Origin: Sphingobacteriales bacterium 39-19
Lineage (GTDB): Bacteria; Bacteroidota; Bacteroidia; Chitinophagales; Chitinophagaceae
DNA length: 64,000 nt
Assembly: GCA_001898465.1 (NCBI GenBank)
Contig: MKTX01000012.1
Span: 1-64,000, forward strand
Reading direction: 5' to 3'
Shown here: piece after piece, positions 50,492-60,443 of the stretch
Layout of the letters: each line of letters opens with the position of its first letter
Position numbering within the stretch: position 1 is the stretch's first letter
Position numbers and translations under genes: made by a program
Notes under the pieces: model-generated
The model's input: only the letters and a program-made list of their open reading frames with translations
Databases searched by the model: none
Told to the model about the DNA's origin: nothing

Positions 50492-51172
50492 TTAAGACCT
50501 ATGCCCAAAGATCAGGCTGCCCACCCGAATCATATTGCTGCCATATTGCAATGCTAATTGATAATCTCCGCTCATACCCATGCTGAGCGTATTGAATGCA
50601 ATATGGGGCGCCGGGTGAGCGGAAAAATAGCGCTGGTACTTATTAAATAATTGTTGCAACAATTTAAATTCGCCAGCTACTTTATGCTCATCCTGGCTAA
50701 AGGATGCCATTCCCATCAATCCTGCAATCATTATGTTTTTAAATGTACTTTGCTGCAGTGATATTAAAAGCGCTTCTGCCTGCCCCGGCAATAAGCCAAA
50801 CTTACTGTCTTCTTCAGCAATATGAACTTGTATGAGGCAATGAATAACCCGGTTATTTTTTGCAGCCTGCCGATTGATTTCAAGTAATAATTTCTCAGAA
50901 TCTACCGTATGTACCAGGTGTACAAAGGGGGCAATATATTTTACTTTATTCGTTTGTAAATGGCCTATAAAATGCCATTGAATATCTGCTGGCAACTGAG
51001 GCTGTTTTGCCATTAATTCCTGTACATAATTCTCGCCAAAATTTCGTTGCCCCCAGGCATATAAACTTTCAATGGCACTTACGGGTTGTAATTTTGAAAC
51101 GGCAACAAGGATGCTGTTGGTTTCTTGTGTTTCTTTTAAAAGGGTATTAAATGCACTTTTACTGATTGCCAT
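50492..51172 (-). CDS. YggS/PROSC-family pyridoxal phosphate-binding protein
   Basis: This 226-residue protein binds PLP through the Lys in AVSKLQP (about residue 27) and helps keep vitamin B6 balance. Other family motifs are RNFGENYVQELM, WHFIGHLQTNKVKYI and LSMGMSGDYQLAL, with IRVGSLIFGHR at the end. Length is typical (about 230). It is convergent with PBP1A, 7 bp apart, and 60 bp from the acyl-CoA dehydrogenase gene. Confidence 0.92.
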   Translation of the reverse strand: MAISKSAFNTLLKETQETNSILVAVSKLQPVSAIESLYAWGQRNFGENYVQELMAKQPQLPADIQWHFIGHLQTNKVKYIAPFVHLVHTVDSEKLLLEINRQAAKNNRVIHCLIQVHIAEEDSKFGLLPGQAEALLISLQQSTFKNIMIAGLMGMASFSQDEHKVAGEFKLLQQLFNKYQRYFSAHPAPHIAFNTLSMGMSGDYQLALQYGSNMIRVGSLIFGHRS

Positions 51173-51232
51173 ACGTATTAAAAAAAATGCCTGCTATCAT
51201 GCCGGCACAATGAAAAAAGATCATGAATAAAA

Positions 51233-52387
51233 TTATTTTAAAATGCTCCGGCTTATTACAATCCGTTGTACTTCACTGGTGCCTTCATAAATTTGAGTAA
51301 TCTTGGCATCCCGCATCATACGCTCCACGTGGTATTCTTTTACAAATCCGTATCCACCGTGTATTTGAACGGCCTCGGTGCTGGTCCACATGGCTGTTTC
51401 ACTGGAAAATACTTTGGCCATAGAACTACTCAGTGTGTAATCCATATTATTGTCTTTTTCCCAGGCAGCTTTCAGGCAAAATAACCTGGCTGCTTCAATT
51501 CTTGTAGCCATATCTGCCAGTTTAAACTGGATAATCTGGTGGTGCATAATTTCGGTGCCAAATGCTTTACGTTGTTTGCTGTAGGCAAGAGCAAGCTCAT
51601 AAGCGCCACTGGCAATGCCTAAGGCTTGTGAAGCAATACCAATGCGGCCACCGGCAAGGGTCTTCATGGCAAACTTAAATCCAAAGCCATCTTCACCAAT
51701 ACGGTTTTCTTTAGGCACTTTTACATCGTTAAACATGATGGTATGGGTATCGCTACCTCGTATACCCAGTTTATTTTCTTTGGCGCCTACTACTACACCT
51801 GGCCAGCTTTTTTCTACAATAAAGGCATTGATGCCCCGGCTGCCTTTTGCCGGATCTGTTTGGGCAATTACCAGATAAGTGCTGGCAGTGCCACCATTGG
51901 TGATCCAGTTTTTGGTACCGTTTAATAAATAATGATCGCCCTTATCTTCGGCTGTGGTACGCTGTGAGGTAGCATCACTGCCGGCTTCGGGTTCACTTAA
52001 TAAAAAAGCGCCAATATGCAATTGGCCATCTTTTTTCCCCTGCGCTAAGGGTATTAAATATTTTTGTTTTTGTTCTTCTGTTCCAAATTCCTGCAGCCCG
52101 TAACAAACCAGGCTATTGTTTACGCTCATACAAACGCTAACGCTGGCATCAACTTTACTTATTTCTTCCATAGCCAGTACATAACTTATGGTATCTAGCC
52201 CGCTTCCACCATATTCCGGTTTTACCATCATGCCCAGGAAACCCAGGTCGGCTAATTTTTCAATTTGTTCTTTTGGAAATTTTTGATGTTCATCTCTTTC
52301 AATTACACCGGGCAAACATTCCTGTTGTGCAAAATCCCTGGCAGCCTGCTGAATCATAAGATGTTCTTCACTCAGTTGGAAATTCAT
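51233..52387 (-). CDS. Acyl-CoA dehydrogenase (short-chain/butyryl-type)
   Basis: This 384-residue FAD enzyme oxidises acyl-CoA to 2-enoyl-CoA. Motifs include LSEPEAGSDATSQRTTAE (FAD/substrate binding), NWITNGG, KLGIRGSDTHTI, GGRIGIASQALG and IYEGTSEVQRIVISR, which carries the catalytic Glu of the short-chain group. I chose the ATG at 52387 (MNFQLSEEHLMIQQAAR). The open frame farther upstream is not family-like. It is a single gene. Confidence 0.93.
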   Translation of the reverse strand: MNFQLSEEHLMIQQAARDFAQQECLPGVIERDEHQKFPKEQIEKLADLGFLGMMVKPEYGGSGLDTISYVLAMEEISKVDASVSVCMSVNNSLVCYGLQEFGTEEQKQKYLIPLAQGKKDGQLHIGAFLLSEPEAGSDATSQRTTAEDKGDHYLLNGTKNWITNGGTASTYLVIAQTDPAKGSRGINAFIVEKSWPGVVVGAKENKLGIRGSDTHTIMFNDVKVPKENRIGEDGFGFKFAMKTLAGGRIGIASQALGIASGAYELALAYSKQRKAFGTEIMHHQIIQFKLADMATRIEAARLFCLKAAWEKDNNMDYTLSSSMAKVFSSETAMWTSTEAVQIHGGYGFVKEYHVERMMRDAKITQIYEGTSEVQRIVISRSILK

Positions 52388-52883
52388 ATTGCAAAATCGT
52401 TTTAGTGCCACAAAAATAAGGAAATGCTGCTTAGGATTTACTAACCCATCCGGGTGCATTCTAAAAATGAATTATAAATACATCGCAGGTTGGGAAGAGG
52501 CATGGGGGAATGCCCCGTATGGTCTTTTTTAAATATCAAATAAAATGGATGTTTACAAGAGAGCCAGGATAGCTGATTTTATAAAATAAGTTGCTGAAAC
52601 AATAATTACAGCTACCTGTTTTTTAAAAAAAAATCATCCCCATACACAGGAACATCTTTAAAATGGCTGGGCAGGAAATATTACAATAATATAATGAACG
52701 AAACCGGGATAAGTATTTATTTGATTACTTCAAACTGGCACTGTAAAACGATTCCGTTTTTTTACCCATTACAAAACACCTGTAAATCGGTAAGCGACGA
52801 TGATTACCATATTTCGTAAATAGTGTTTCCTAATTTAGCAAGTATCTCCTAGCTCTTCATTTAGATTTGCAAAAAAAAATTAA
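52388..52883. other. 496-bp gap upstream of the TonB-dependent receptor
   Basis: This is a divergent intergenic region between acyl-CoA dehydrogenase and the receptor gene. I see no gene, tRNA or strong dyad in it. TAGATTTG (52862-52869), 14 nt before the receptor ATG, fits a -7 element. No Fur-like 19-bp palindrome was evident by eye. Confidence 0.45.
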
Positions 52884-55052
52884 ATGCGTAAGACAATTCT
52901 ATCGTTGGTAATATTATTTCCATTCAGTGTAATGGCTCAAAGAAAAGACAGTACAAAAACAATATTATTACAAGAAGTCATTATAAACGGAATAAAAACA
53001 GTAAGAGGTACCGGCCATATGCCCGAAGTGAAAGATGGAATAATATATGCGGGTAAAAAGAATGAAGTGATCCTGGTAGATAGTTTAGATGCAAATAAAG
53101 CCATCAATAATACGAGGCAAATTTTAGGCAGGATCCCCGGCCTGAATATTGTGGAGACAGAGACCGGTGGCTTTACGGCTAATGGAATTGGTACCCGTGG
53201 GTTAAACCCCACACAAAGTATTGAAATGAACATACGCCAGGATGGCTACAATATCAGTGGTGATGTATATGGGTATAACGAATCTTATTATTTGCCCCCC
53301 ATGGAAGCAGTAAGCCGGATAGAAATGGTGCGGGGCGCTGCCTCTCTGCAATTTGGATCGCAGTTTGGCGGTATGGTAAATTATGTATTAAACGAAGGGC
53401 CAAAAGATAAAAAATTTGAATGGTACAGCTCAGAAACCGGGGGAAGCTTTGGATTGTTCAACAGCTTTAATTCTGTGGGAGGTACCCTAAATAAATTTAA
53501 CTATTATGGTTTTGTTCAATATAGAACATTGAATGGCTGGAGGCCCAATAGTCAGCAATGGCAATTGTCAGGCTTTGGCAGATTGCAATACAATGCTTCT
53601 GAAAAAATAAAAATAGGACTTGAATACACGCTTCTCAGGAACCGGATTCAAATGCCGGGCGGACTTACGGATAGTATGTTTGCGGCGAACCCTAGGGCTT
53701 CATTCCGAACCCGGAACTGGATAAAAAGCCCATGGAATATTGTGCATGCATTTGCTGATGTAAAAATATCTTCTCAAACATCTTTAAATATAAAAAGCTC
53801 ATTAATGATTAGCAACCGTTCCCTGGTGTGGCGTAATGAAGATGGCGGTGCAGGAGCATTTGATGATATAGATCCGGTTACAGGTAAATATGTAAACCGG
53901 GAAGTGGGTTTAGAAGATATGAATAACAGCAGTACAGAAATAAGGCTTTTGCATCATTACAGGATGGGTAAAATTAGCAGCACCCTGTCTTCGGGAATCA
54001 GATATACCTATGCCTGGTTTTTAAAACAAAGTGGCGGGGAAGGCACTGCAGGAACCGATTTTGATCTTTCCGTTACCGGTGAGTTTGGGAAAGATATTAA
54101 ATTTACGACTACCAATGTAGCCCCTTTTGCTGAAAACATTTTCAGGTTAAATAACCGTTTTAGTATTACGCCCGGTTTCCGGATGGAGTATTTGGTAAGT
54201 ACCAGTAACGGCTATAAAATAAAAAGCGGCGTCAAACTTCCGTCTCATGAAAACCGGAAAAGACTAGTGCCTTTATTAGGTGTGGGAACAGAATATAAAC
54301 TAACCCCAAACACAAACCTGTATGCAAACCTAAGCCAGGCATACCGGCCGATAACTTATTCTGATCTTACTCCTTTTGGTGTAACTTCTAAAATAGATCC
54401 CGATTTAAAAGATGCCAGCGGATATAATGCGGATCTTGGGTACCGGGGTACCGTTAAAAATTATTTGAATTTTGATATGGGTTTCTTTTATATGGCATAT
54501 CAAAATAGAATTGGAAAGATTTTGGTGAGCCCTGCTTCCGGGCCGGCTTATAGCTTACGAACCAATGTGGCCAATAGTGTTCATAAAGGATTGGAAAGTT
54601 ATGTGGAATTTAATGTATTGAAATACCTCGATATGAAATCTAAAAAAGGGTTAAGCATTTTTAATTCTTTGGCCTTAATAGATGCGAAATATACAAGCGG
54701 GGAATTTAAAGGGAACCGGGTGGAAGCGGCAGCAAAATATATTAACCGGTTAGGCATTACTTATAATGACCAAAAATTATCCGGCACTCTTCAAATGAGT
54801 AATATCGGCGATGCCTATGGCGATGCTACGAACCTGCGCCTGAGTGAAGACCCTGTTGCAGGATACATTCCGGCATACACTGTTTTAGATGCCAGTTTCA
54901 CTTACCGGCTGTTACGCTATTCTGTAAAAGCAGGTATGAATAACATAGCCGATAAGAAATATTTTACACAGCGTGCAGATGAATATCCCGGGCCCGGGAT
55001 TATACCTTCTATTGGCAGAAGCTTTTATGTAGGTATAACAGCTAAGTTTTAA
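52884..55052 (+). CDS. TonB-dependent outer-membrane receptor, FecA-like
   Basis: This 722-residue receptor has a signal peptide ending near SVMAQ (residue 18). It has no carboxypeptidase-like N-terminal repeat and no SusC length. The plug domain has NTRQILGRIPGLNIVETETG, GTRGLNPTQSIEMNIRQDG and RIEMVRGAASLQFGSQFGGM. A 22-strand barrel follows, ending GRSFYVGITAKF with terminal Phe. Plug and length resemble ferric dicitrate or siderophore receptors, so iron uptake is likely but not certain. No FecR/sigma pair is adjacent. A terminator follows. Confidence 0.88.
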   Translation: MRKTILSLVILFPFSVMAQRKDSTKTILLQEVIINGIKTVRGTGHMPEVKDGIIYAGKKNEVILVDSLDANKAINNTRQILGRIPGLNIVETETGGFTANGIGTRGLNPTQSIEMNIRQDGYNISGDVYGYNESYYLPPMEAVSRIEMVRGAASLQFGSQFGGMVNYVLNEGPKDKKFEWYSSETGGSFGLFNSFNSVGGTLNKFNYYGFVQYRTLNGWRPNSQQWQLSGFGRLQYNASEKIKIGLEYTLLRNRIQMPGGLTDSMFAANPRASFRTRNWIKSPWNIVHAFADVKISSQTSLNIKSSLMISNRSLVWRNEDGGAGAFDDIDPVTGKYVNREVGLEDMNNSSTEIRLLHHYRMGKISSTLSSGIRYTYAWFLKQSGGEGTAGTDFDLSVTGEFGKDIKFTTTNVAPFAENIFRLNNRFSITPGFRMEYLVSTSNGYKIKSGVKLPSHENRKRLVPLLGVGTEYKLTPNTNLYANLSQAYRPITYSDLTPFGVTSKIDPDLKDASGYNADLGYRGTVKNYLNFDMGFFYMAYQNRIGKILVSPASGPAYSLRTNVANSVHKGLESYVEFNVLKYLDMKSKKGLSIFNSLALIDAKYTSGEFKGNRVEAAAKYINRLGITYNDQKLSGTLQMSNIGDAYGDATNLRLSEDPVAGYIPAYTVLDASFTYRLLRYSVKAGMNNIADKKYFTQRADEYPGPGIIPSIGRSFYVGITAKF

Positions 55053-55079
55053 AAAAAAGCTAAATTGTGTGATAATGAT

Positions 55080-55112
55080 AAACGGAGCTTCGCTTATGCG
55101 GCTCCGTTTTTT
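55080..55112 (+). terminator. Rho-independent terminator after the TonB-dependent receptor
   Basis: AAACGGAGC pairs with GCTCCGTTT around a 12-nt loop, then T. It lies 27 bp after the stop. Confidence 0.85.
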
Positions 55113-55177
55113 GCTGCTGTGGGTATCAAAAAAAATACCTGCCTTGGGAAGGTAAAGCAATTATTGTAAAAATGAAA

Positions 55178-55909
55178 TTAATTGTGATCAATCATAGTGT
55201 AAGTAACCCCATATCCTACATACCCATTATACACCCGCTGAAATTCCCAGTGCAAAAAATTGCGGTACACCATGCCGATGTTTTTTGCATAGATCTCTTT
55301 AGCCAGTGTTTTTTCTGCATATTGGGTTTCGGGAACAATGGGCAGGCCCAAAGAATCTTCCCGTTGGTTTACGGTAAGGGTACTGTCGAATGTAAATGTG
55401 CCCACAGTAGCCGGTTGGTTTACGTTTTCATATACATAATCCCAGTCATCCATAAATCTAAAATCAGTATTGGCGCTGCGGGTATCAATATATACATTTC
55501 CTTTCCAGCTAAAGTTTTCCCTTACAGGCTGCATGAGTTTTAAAAAGCGAAGATTATTTTCAATAAACTCATACGTGTTGCCGGTATGGATAGCCCAAAA
55601 GGTATTATCCGGTATCCAGTTAGGGGTACCATTGTACTTAATATACCTGAATAAACGATAAGCCGGCCGGCCGAGGGCATCCGTGGTAAGGGCATCTACT
55701 GTTATTTTTACCTGGTAACTATGCATTTCGGCTACCGTACCAAAATTGGTAAATACCAATGAATCCAGCTGGTAAGTTATGTATTTACCCACGGTCATGG
55801 GTGCATAATCGGTTAAAGGAACCGTGTTTAATTCTTCTGTAGATTTTTTGCAACTCAATACGCTTAAGAGCATACTCGTTGCCATAAACAGGGATAACAG
55901 TTTATTCAT
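55178..55909 (-). CDS. Lipoprotein of unknown function
   Basis: This 243-residue protein has a type II signal peptide with lipobox LSVLSC at residues 15-20 followed by KKS, so it is anchored in the membrane. The rest is beta-rich and soluble, with many aromatics (MTVGKYITYQLDSLVFTNFG, NFSWKGNVYIDT, GYGVTYTMIDHN). I recognise no named family. It is convergent with the TonB receptor and lies 47 bp downstream of mnmA, so it may be read from the mnmA transcript. Confidence 0.65.
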   Translation of the reverse strand: MNKLLSLFMATSMLLSVLSCKKSTEELNTVPLTDYAPMTVGKYITYQLDSLVFTNFGTVAEMHSYQVKITVDALTTDALGRPAYRLFRYIKYNGTPNWIPDNTFWAIHTGNTYEFIENNLRFLKLMQPVRENFSWKGNVYIDTRSANTDFRFMDDWDYVYENVNQPATVGTFTFDSTLTVNQREDSLGLPIVPETQYAEKTLAKEIYAKNIGMVYRNFLHWEFQRVYNGYVGYGVTYTMIDHN

Positions 55910-55956
55910 AAATATTAAGATACTACTTTATTTTGTTTTGCAGCTTATTAGAAAAT

Positions 55957-57072
55957 TTAGCTCATAAAAGGCATAGGGCGCTGTATTATACCACCGCCTA
56001 TCACATCGTCTTCCTCGTAGAAAACGGCACTTTGCCCGGGGGCAATACCTTTTACCTGATCATAAAAACGTACATGTACGCCATTTTCGTATGTGCTGAG
56101 ATGGCTTGCGGCCCCTTTATCTTTATAACGGATTTTGGTTATAGCATCCATGCCCTGGCCTGCCGCATCGTATTTGATCCAGTTTATTCCCTTTACTATA
56201 AGTTCACTTCCCTTAAGGTCCTCTTCATCGCCGAGTACAACCGTATTGGTTTCAGGAATAATTTGGGTAACAAATGCAGGTTTGCCCAGGGCAATATCCA
56301 AACCTTTGCGCTGGCCTACGGTATAAAAAGGGTACCCTTTGTGCTGCCCTAATATTTTTCCTGAAGTACTTATAAAATTACCTCCGGCTACTTTTTCTTC
56401 CAGCCCTTCTACTTTTCTTTTTAAAAACCCCCGGTAATCATTATCCGGCACAAAACAAATTTCGTAACTCTCGCTTTTTTTTGCCAGCTCCGGGTAACCA
56501 AAATCATGTGCCATTTGCCGAATGGCCGTTTTACGGTAGGTGCCCAGGGGTAGCAAGGTGCGGCTTAGCAAGTCTTGTTGCAAGCCCCATAATACATAGC
56601 TTTGATCTTTGGTTTCATCTATTCCTTTGCGGATAAAATAACGACCATTTGTATGTTGATGAATTTGAGCATAATGGCCGGTTGCAATAAAATCGCAGTT
56701 TAGAGCATCGGCTCTTTTTAGCAAAGCCCTCCATTTAATATGAGTATTGCACATTACGCAGGGGTTAGGGGTACGGCCGGCCATGTATTCTTCTACAAAA
56801 TTCTCAATTACAAAATCACCAAACTCATCCCGGATATCTAAAATATAATGTGGAAATCCATGTTGCACCGCTGCCAGGCGGGCATCATTAAAACTATCAA
56901 TATTGCAGCAACCGGTTTCTTTTTTTGAAGTTTTACCCCCGCTGGTAGCATAATCCCATGTTTTCATGGTAATCCCTACCACTTCATAACCTTCCTGGTG
57001 AAGCATCAAAGCGGCTACGGTACTATCAATACCGCCACTCATGGCCATTAATACTTTTCCTTTTTTGCTCAT
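55957..57072 (-). CDS. mnmA: tRNA-specific 2-thiouridylase MnmA
   Basis: This 371-residue enzyme adds the 2-thio group at U34 of tRNA-Lys, -Glu and -Gln. The PP-loop is MAMSGGIDSTVAALML. The catalytic cysteines are in NPCVMCNTHIKW and YEICFVPDNDYRGF. ATGHYAQ, VLWGLQQDLLSRTLLPLG and FYTVGQRKGL are further MnmA marks. I chose the ATG at 57072 (MSKKGKVLMAMSGG). TATCTTTG at 57089-57096 on the minus strand is its likely -7 element. Together with mtaB it is the second anticodon-loop thiolation gene here. Confidence 0.95.
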   Translation of the reverse strand: MSKKGKVLMAMSGGIDSTVAALMLHQEGYEVVGITMKTWDYATSGGKTSKKETGCCNIDSFNDARLAAVQHGFPHYILDIRDEFGDFVIENFVEEYMAGRTPNPCVMCNTHIKWRALLKRADALNCDFIATGHYAQIHQHTNGRYFIRKGIDETKDQSYVLWGLQQDLLSRTLLPLGTYRKTAIRQMAHDFGYPELAKKSESYEICFVPDNDYRGFLKRKVEGLEEKVAGGNFISTSGKILGQHKGYPFYTVGQRKGLDIALGKPAFVTQIIPETNTVVLGDEEDLKGSELIVKGINWIKYDAAGQGMDAITKIRYKDKGAASHLSTYENGVHVRFYDQVKGIAPGQSAVFYEEDDVIGGGIIQRPMPFMS

Positions 57073-57088
57073 AAAATAAATAAGTGGG

Positions 57089-57096
57089 CAAAGATA
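57089..57096 (-). promoter_or_regulatory. -7 element of the mnmA promoter
   Basis: TATCTTTG on the minus strand matches TAnnTTTG, 16 nt before the mnmA ATG. Confidence 0.45.
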
Positions 57097-57232
57097 CAAA
57101 TAGTTGATGGCTTGCTATGAGGGACTATTTTCGAACTTAGGTAATTATAATTTGCAAATAATCTATCAATCAGTTATGCTCTATAAAATTTATTAATAAT
57201 GGGAACTATAACAGTATTTGATTTGTTAACCT

Positions 57233-58168
57233 TTAGAAATTTACAATTTCTTTCATTGAGTTTGATTTCATAGGGGCAGGTATGGCGTTTACAATTTCAT
57301 GGATTACGCTTTCTATTAATTTTTCTTTAATAAAATAGCGGTATGTTACCAATCCAATTTCACGAACGGGTACAGGCTTTTTAAAATAACGTACATGTTT
57401 CTTTTGTTTAGCGGTAAGGTCATTCAAAGAAAGCATGGGTAAAATGGTAATGCCCTGGTTTGTATCTACAATTTTTCTCAGTGTTTCAATACTTCCTGTT
57501 ACAAAATCCCATTGGCGCAATTCTTTTTCTTTGTCCCTGAGTTCGCATAAATTTAATACCTGCGACCGAAGGCAATGCCCTTCTTCGAGCAGGCATAAGC
57601 GGTTAATATCAATATCACCGGCCAGTACATATTTTTTCTTTAAAATTTTTTCGTTTGATGAAGCGTACACAACAAACTCTTCGTAAAACAGGGGTTGTTC
57701 CCTTAGGGAAGGGTTACGTAATGGCGTGGAAAGTAGGCCCGCATCCAGGGTATGCTTTTGCAATTTGTCTATAATGGTTTCTGTGGTCATTTCACTTACC
57801 CTTAAATTTACCCGGGGATATTTTTTTAAAAAATTATTGATAAATAAGGGTAATAAATAGGGGGCGAGTGTAGGAATAATACCCATATTCAATTCCCCGC
57901 TTAATTCATCTTGTTCTTCCTGTACCATTTCTTTGAGGCGGTAGCTCTCCCGTACAATTATTTTTGCCTGGGCAATAATTTTACGCCCCATTTCTGTAGC
58001 CACAACGGGTTGCCGGGAACGGTCAAAAATTTTTATACCCAGTTCTTCCTCCAGTTTTTTTATCATCATACTTAGTGTAGCCTGTGTTACAAAGCACTTT
58101 TCTGATGCTTTTACAAAATGACGGCAATCATTTACGGCAATAATGTACTCCAGTTGCTGGATATTCAT
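57233..58168 (-). CDS. oxyR: LysR-type peroxide sensor OxyR
   Basis: This 311-residue LysR-type regulator has an N-terminal winged helix (MNIQQLEYIIAVNDCRHFVK to ATLSMMIKKLEEELGIKIFD). Its regulatory domain carries the OxyR cysteine pair EEGHCLRSQVLNLC (the two redox cysteines nine positions apart, near residues 199 and 208). Peroxide forms a disulfide that switches it to an activator. It is divergent from katA, and a near-consensus OxyR operator lies in the 106-bp gap next to its start, which fits autoregulation plus katA activation. Confidence 0.93.
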   Translation of the reverse strand: MNIQQLEYIIAVNDCRHFVKASEKCFVTQATLSMMIKKLEEELGIKIFDRSRQPVVATEMGRKIIAQAKIIVRESYRLKEMVQEEQDELSGELNMGIIPTLAPYLLPLFINNFLKKYPRVNLRVSEMTTETIIDKLQKHTLDAGLLSTPLRNPSLREQPLFYEEFVVYASSNEKILKKKYVLAGDIDINRLCLLEEGHCLRSQVLNLCELRDKEKELRQWDFVTGSIETLRKIVDTNQGITILPMLSLNDLTAKQKKHVRYFKKPVPVREIGLVTYRYFIKEKLIESVIHEIVNAIPAPMKSNSMKEIVNF

Positions 58169-58172
58169 AATT

Positions 58173-58208
58173 ATAGATATTATCTATGCTAATATAGATA
58201 ATATCATT
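58173..58208. promoter_or_regulatory. OxyR operator between oxyR and katA
   Basis: The left half ATAGATATTATCTAT (58173-58187) matches ATAGnTnnnAnCTAT at every defined base. The right half (58194-58208) begins ATAGATAATAT and ends CATT instead of CTAT. The spacer is 6 bp versus 7 in Escherichia coli. The site ends just upstream of, and touches, the katA -33 region. Confidence 0.8.
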
Positions 58209-58238
58209 TTTATTGAAGAGAATATATCAGTATTTTTG
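58207..58238 (+). promoter_or_regulatory. katA promoter
   Basis: TATTTTTG (58231-58238) matches the TAnnTTTG -7 element; TTTT at 58207-58210 with a 20-nt spacer is a weak -33. A poor -33 next to an activator site is what an OxyR-dependent promoter should look like. The katA ATG is 36 nt downstream. Confidence 0.65.
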
Positions 58239-58274
58239 AAATGCTAAAAATCATTTATTAAAATTATATATACG

Positions 58275-59771
58275 ATGAAACAGGATAAAGACCAGGCCAA
58301 TAAACTTACAACACGAACCGGTACCCCGGTACCCGATAACCAGAATATACAAACGGCCGGCGTGCGGGGCCCTGCTTTATTACAGGACTTTTGGTTCCTG
58401 GAAAAGATGGCTCATTTTGACAGGGAAGTGATTCCTGAAAGAAGAATGCATGCAAAAGGATCCGGTGCCTTTGGAACGTTTACCGTTACGCATGATATTA
58501 CTCAATATACCATGGCAGATATATTTTCTGAAATAGGTAAAAAAACTGACATGTTCGTTCGGTTTTCAACCGTAGCAGGCGAACGGGGGGCGGCCGATGC
58601 AGAAAGAGATATTCGTGGTTTTGCTATGAAATTTTATACCCGCCAGGGCAATTGGGACCTGGTGGGAAATAATACCCCTGTGTTCTTTTTTAGAGACCCG
58701 ATGAAGTTCCCGGACCTGAACCATGCCGTAAAAAGAGATCCTAAAACAAACTTAAGAAGTGCCGATAATAACTGGGATTTCTGGACCCTGCTGCCGGAAG
58801 CATTGCACCAGGTAACCATTGTAATGAGCGACAGGGGAATTCCAAAATCGTACCGGCATATGCATGGTTTTGGTAGCCATACCTTTAGTTTTATAAACGC
58901 AAAAAATGAAAGGTTTTGGGTAAAGTTTCATTTTAAAACACAACAGGGTATTGAAAACTTAACGAATGAAGAAGCTATAAAAAAGATTGGTACCGATCGG
59001 GAATCTCACCAGAGAGATTTATTTACCAGCATTGAAAAAGGTGATTTTCCGAAATGGAAAATGTTCGTTCAAATTATGACGGAAGAACAGGCCGACAAAC
59101 ATCCGCAAAACCCATTCGATCTTACCAAAGTATGGAAAAAGGGAGATTACCCATTAATCCCTGTGGGTGAATTTGAATTAAATAAAAATCCTGAAAACTA
59201 TTTTGCTGATGTGGAACAAGCCGCATTTAACCCGGCAAATATTGTTCCCGGTATTGGCTTTTCACCCGACAGGATGTTGCAGGGAAGATTGTTTTCTTAT
59301 GGCGATGCTCAGCGCTATCGCCTGGGTGTAAACAATGCACAAATTCCGGTAAATGCCCCTAAATGCCCTTACCATGCATTTCATAGAGATGGCGCTATGA
59401 GAGTAGATGGCAATTATGGAGCAGCCAAACATTACGAGCCTAATAGCTTTAATGAATGGAATGAACAACCCCAATATAAAGAACCGCCTTTGGCATTGCA
59501 TGGGGATGCAGGGGCATGGGATCATCGCCCCGATGATGAAGATTATTATTCACAACCCGGTGACTTGTTCCGGTTGATGACTGATGAAAAGAAACAATTA
59601 CTTTTTAATAATACAGCCGCAGAAGTGGGCCAGGCACAAAAATTTATACAAATAAGGCATATCCGGAACTGCTATAAAGCTGACCCGGCTTATGGTGAAG
59701 GAGTGGCTAAAGCCTTAGGATTAACAATGGATGACGTAAATAGCTTTAAGCTTGAAAAGTTGCCATTATAA
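58275..59771 (+). CDS. katA: Monofunctional heme catalase KatA
   Basis: This 498-residue enzyme turns hydrogen peroxide into water and oxygen. The catalytic His is in [14 protein letters not shown], the Asn region in [18 protein letters not shown] and the heme-ligand Tyr in [15 protein letters not shown]. Length is that of small-subunit clade 3 catalases (about 480-500). The gene is divergent from oxyR and shares a regulatory gap with it. A terminator follows. Confidence 0.97.
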   Translation: MKQDKDQANKLTTRTGTPVPDNQNIQTAGVRGPALLQDFWFLEKMAHFDREVIPERRMHAKGSGAFGTFTVTHDITQYTMADIFSEIGKKTDMFVRFSTVAGERGAADAERDIRGFAMKFYTRQGNWDLVGNNTPVFFFRDPMKFPDLNHAVKRDPKTNLRSADNNWDFWTLLPEALHQVTIVMSDRGIPKSYRHMHGFGSHTFSFINAKNERFWVKFHFKTQQGIENLTNEEAIKKIGTDRESHQRDLFTSIEKGDFPKWKMFVQIMTEEQADKHPQNPFDLTKVWKKGDYPLIPVGEFELNKNPENYFADVEQAAFNPANIVPGIGFSPDRMLQGRLFSYGDAQRYRLGVNNAQIPVNAPKCPYHAFHRDGAMRVDGNYGAAKHYEPNSFNEWNEQPQYKEPPLALHGDAGAWDHRPDDEDYYSQPGDLFRLMTDEKKQLLFNNTAAEVGQAQKFIQIRHIRNCYKADPAYGEGVAKALGLTMDDVNSFKLEKLPL

Positions 59772-59790
59772 GCATTGCATTCTTTACATT

Positions 59791-59832
59791 AAAAACTTTT
59801 GAAGAGTGTTTGCTTTTCAAAAGTTTTTTTTT
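59791..59832 (+). terminator. Rho-independent terminator after katA
   Basis: AAAACTTTTGAA pairs with TTTTCAAAAGTTTT around GAGTGTTTGC, followed by T. It begins 20 bp after the katA stop. Confidence 0.85.
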
Positions 59833-59887
59833 GATTAAAATCTTTGGGAACAGGCCTGTTTAAAATGCAGGCAGCAGTAAGCAATTA

Positions 59888-60181
59888 TTATTCGCCTTTC
59901 GATTCTTCCAGATCGTTATGAGCATCACCACCCAGGCTATAATAATTATTTTCCTCATCTTCTTCACCTATCAATTCATCGGCATCATCTAAACTGGATC
60001 CCGGTACATCGAGGCCCTGATCAAGCGGCTGCGGAATTTCTCCATCTTGCTTGCCAGGCATTTCTTTATCATTAAAAGGGATCTTTTCTTCCTGGTTATA
60101 AATATCCTGGTTGGCATCATATTCAGGATCTCCATACTGTTTTTTGCCTGAAGGATTTGAGTTGTTTGAATTGGTTTCCAT
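59888..60181 (-). CDS. Small acidic, probably disordered protein
   Basis: This 97-residue protein is rich in Asp, Glu, Asn, Gln and Pro (KQYGDPEYDANQDIYNQEEK, DDADELIGEEDEENNYY), with no hydrophobic core, signal peptide or helix of membrane type. I recognise no family. I chose the ATG at 60181. A 21-bp dyad lies 34 bp upstream. It is convergent with katA; similar acidic proteins are common in Chitinophagaceae, but a role is unknown. Confidence 0.55.
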   Translation of the reverse strand: METNSNNSNPSGKKQYGDPEYDANQDIYNQEEKIPFNDKEMPGKQDGEIPQPLDQGLDVPGSSLDDADELIGEEDEENNYYSLGGDAHNDLEESKGE

Positions 60182-60214
60182 TATTTTTATTTTCTTGGTA
60201 TACAATATAAACTA

Positions 60215-60235
60215 TTAACACAATTATTGTGCTAA
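60215..60235. promoter_or_regulatory. 21-bp dyad upstream of the acidic protein gene
   Basis: TTAACACAAT and ATTGTGCTAA form an inverted repeat with a 1-bp centre and one mismatched pair. It is a candidate operator for a dimeric regulator. Confidence 0.35.
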
Positions 60236-60443
60236 TAATTTCTAAATCCCGTTCATACCGGTAGTAGCAGCATGTAAAAAAAATGATCCTTTTATTTCTG
60301 TTAGCAATATTTTAAAACCACCCGGCCGATTATTTAAATGAAATTTTTATTGCATATTAAAAAAGCTCAGCTCTGAATATTTTTTATTTTATACCTGATT
60401 TAATATTGTTTTTTTATCTTTAAGGGTATAATTTCTCTATATT

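Noticed and set aside
52388-52883. Fur-regulated promoter before the TonB-dependent receptor
   Set aside because: No 19-bp Fur-like palindrome could be found by eye in the gap.
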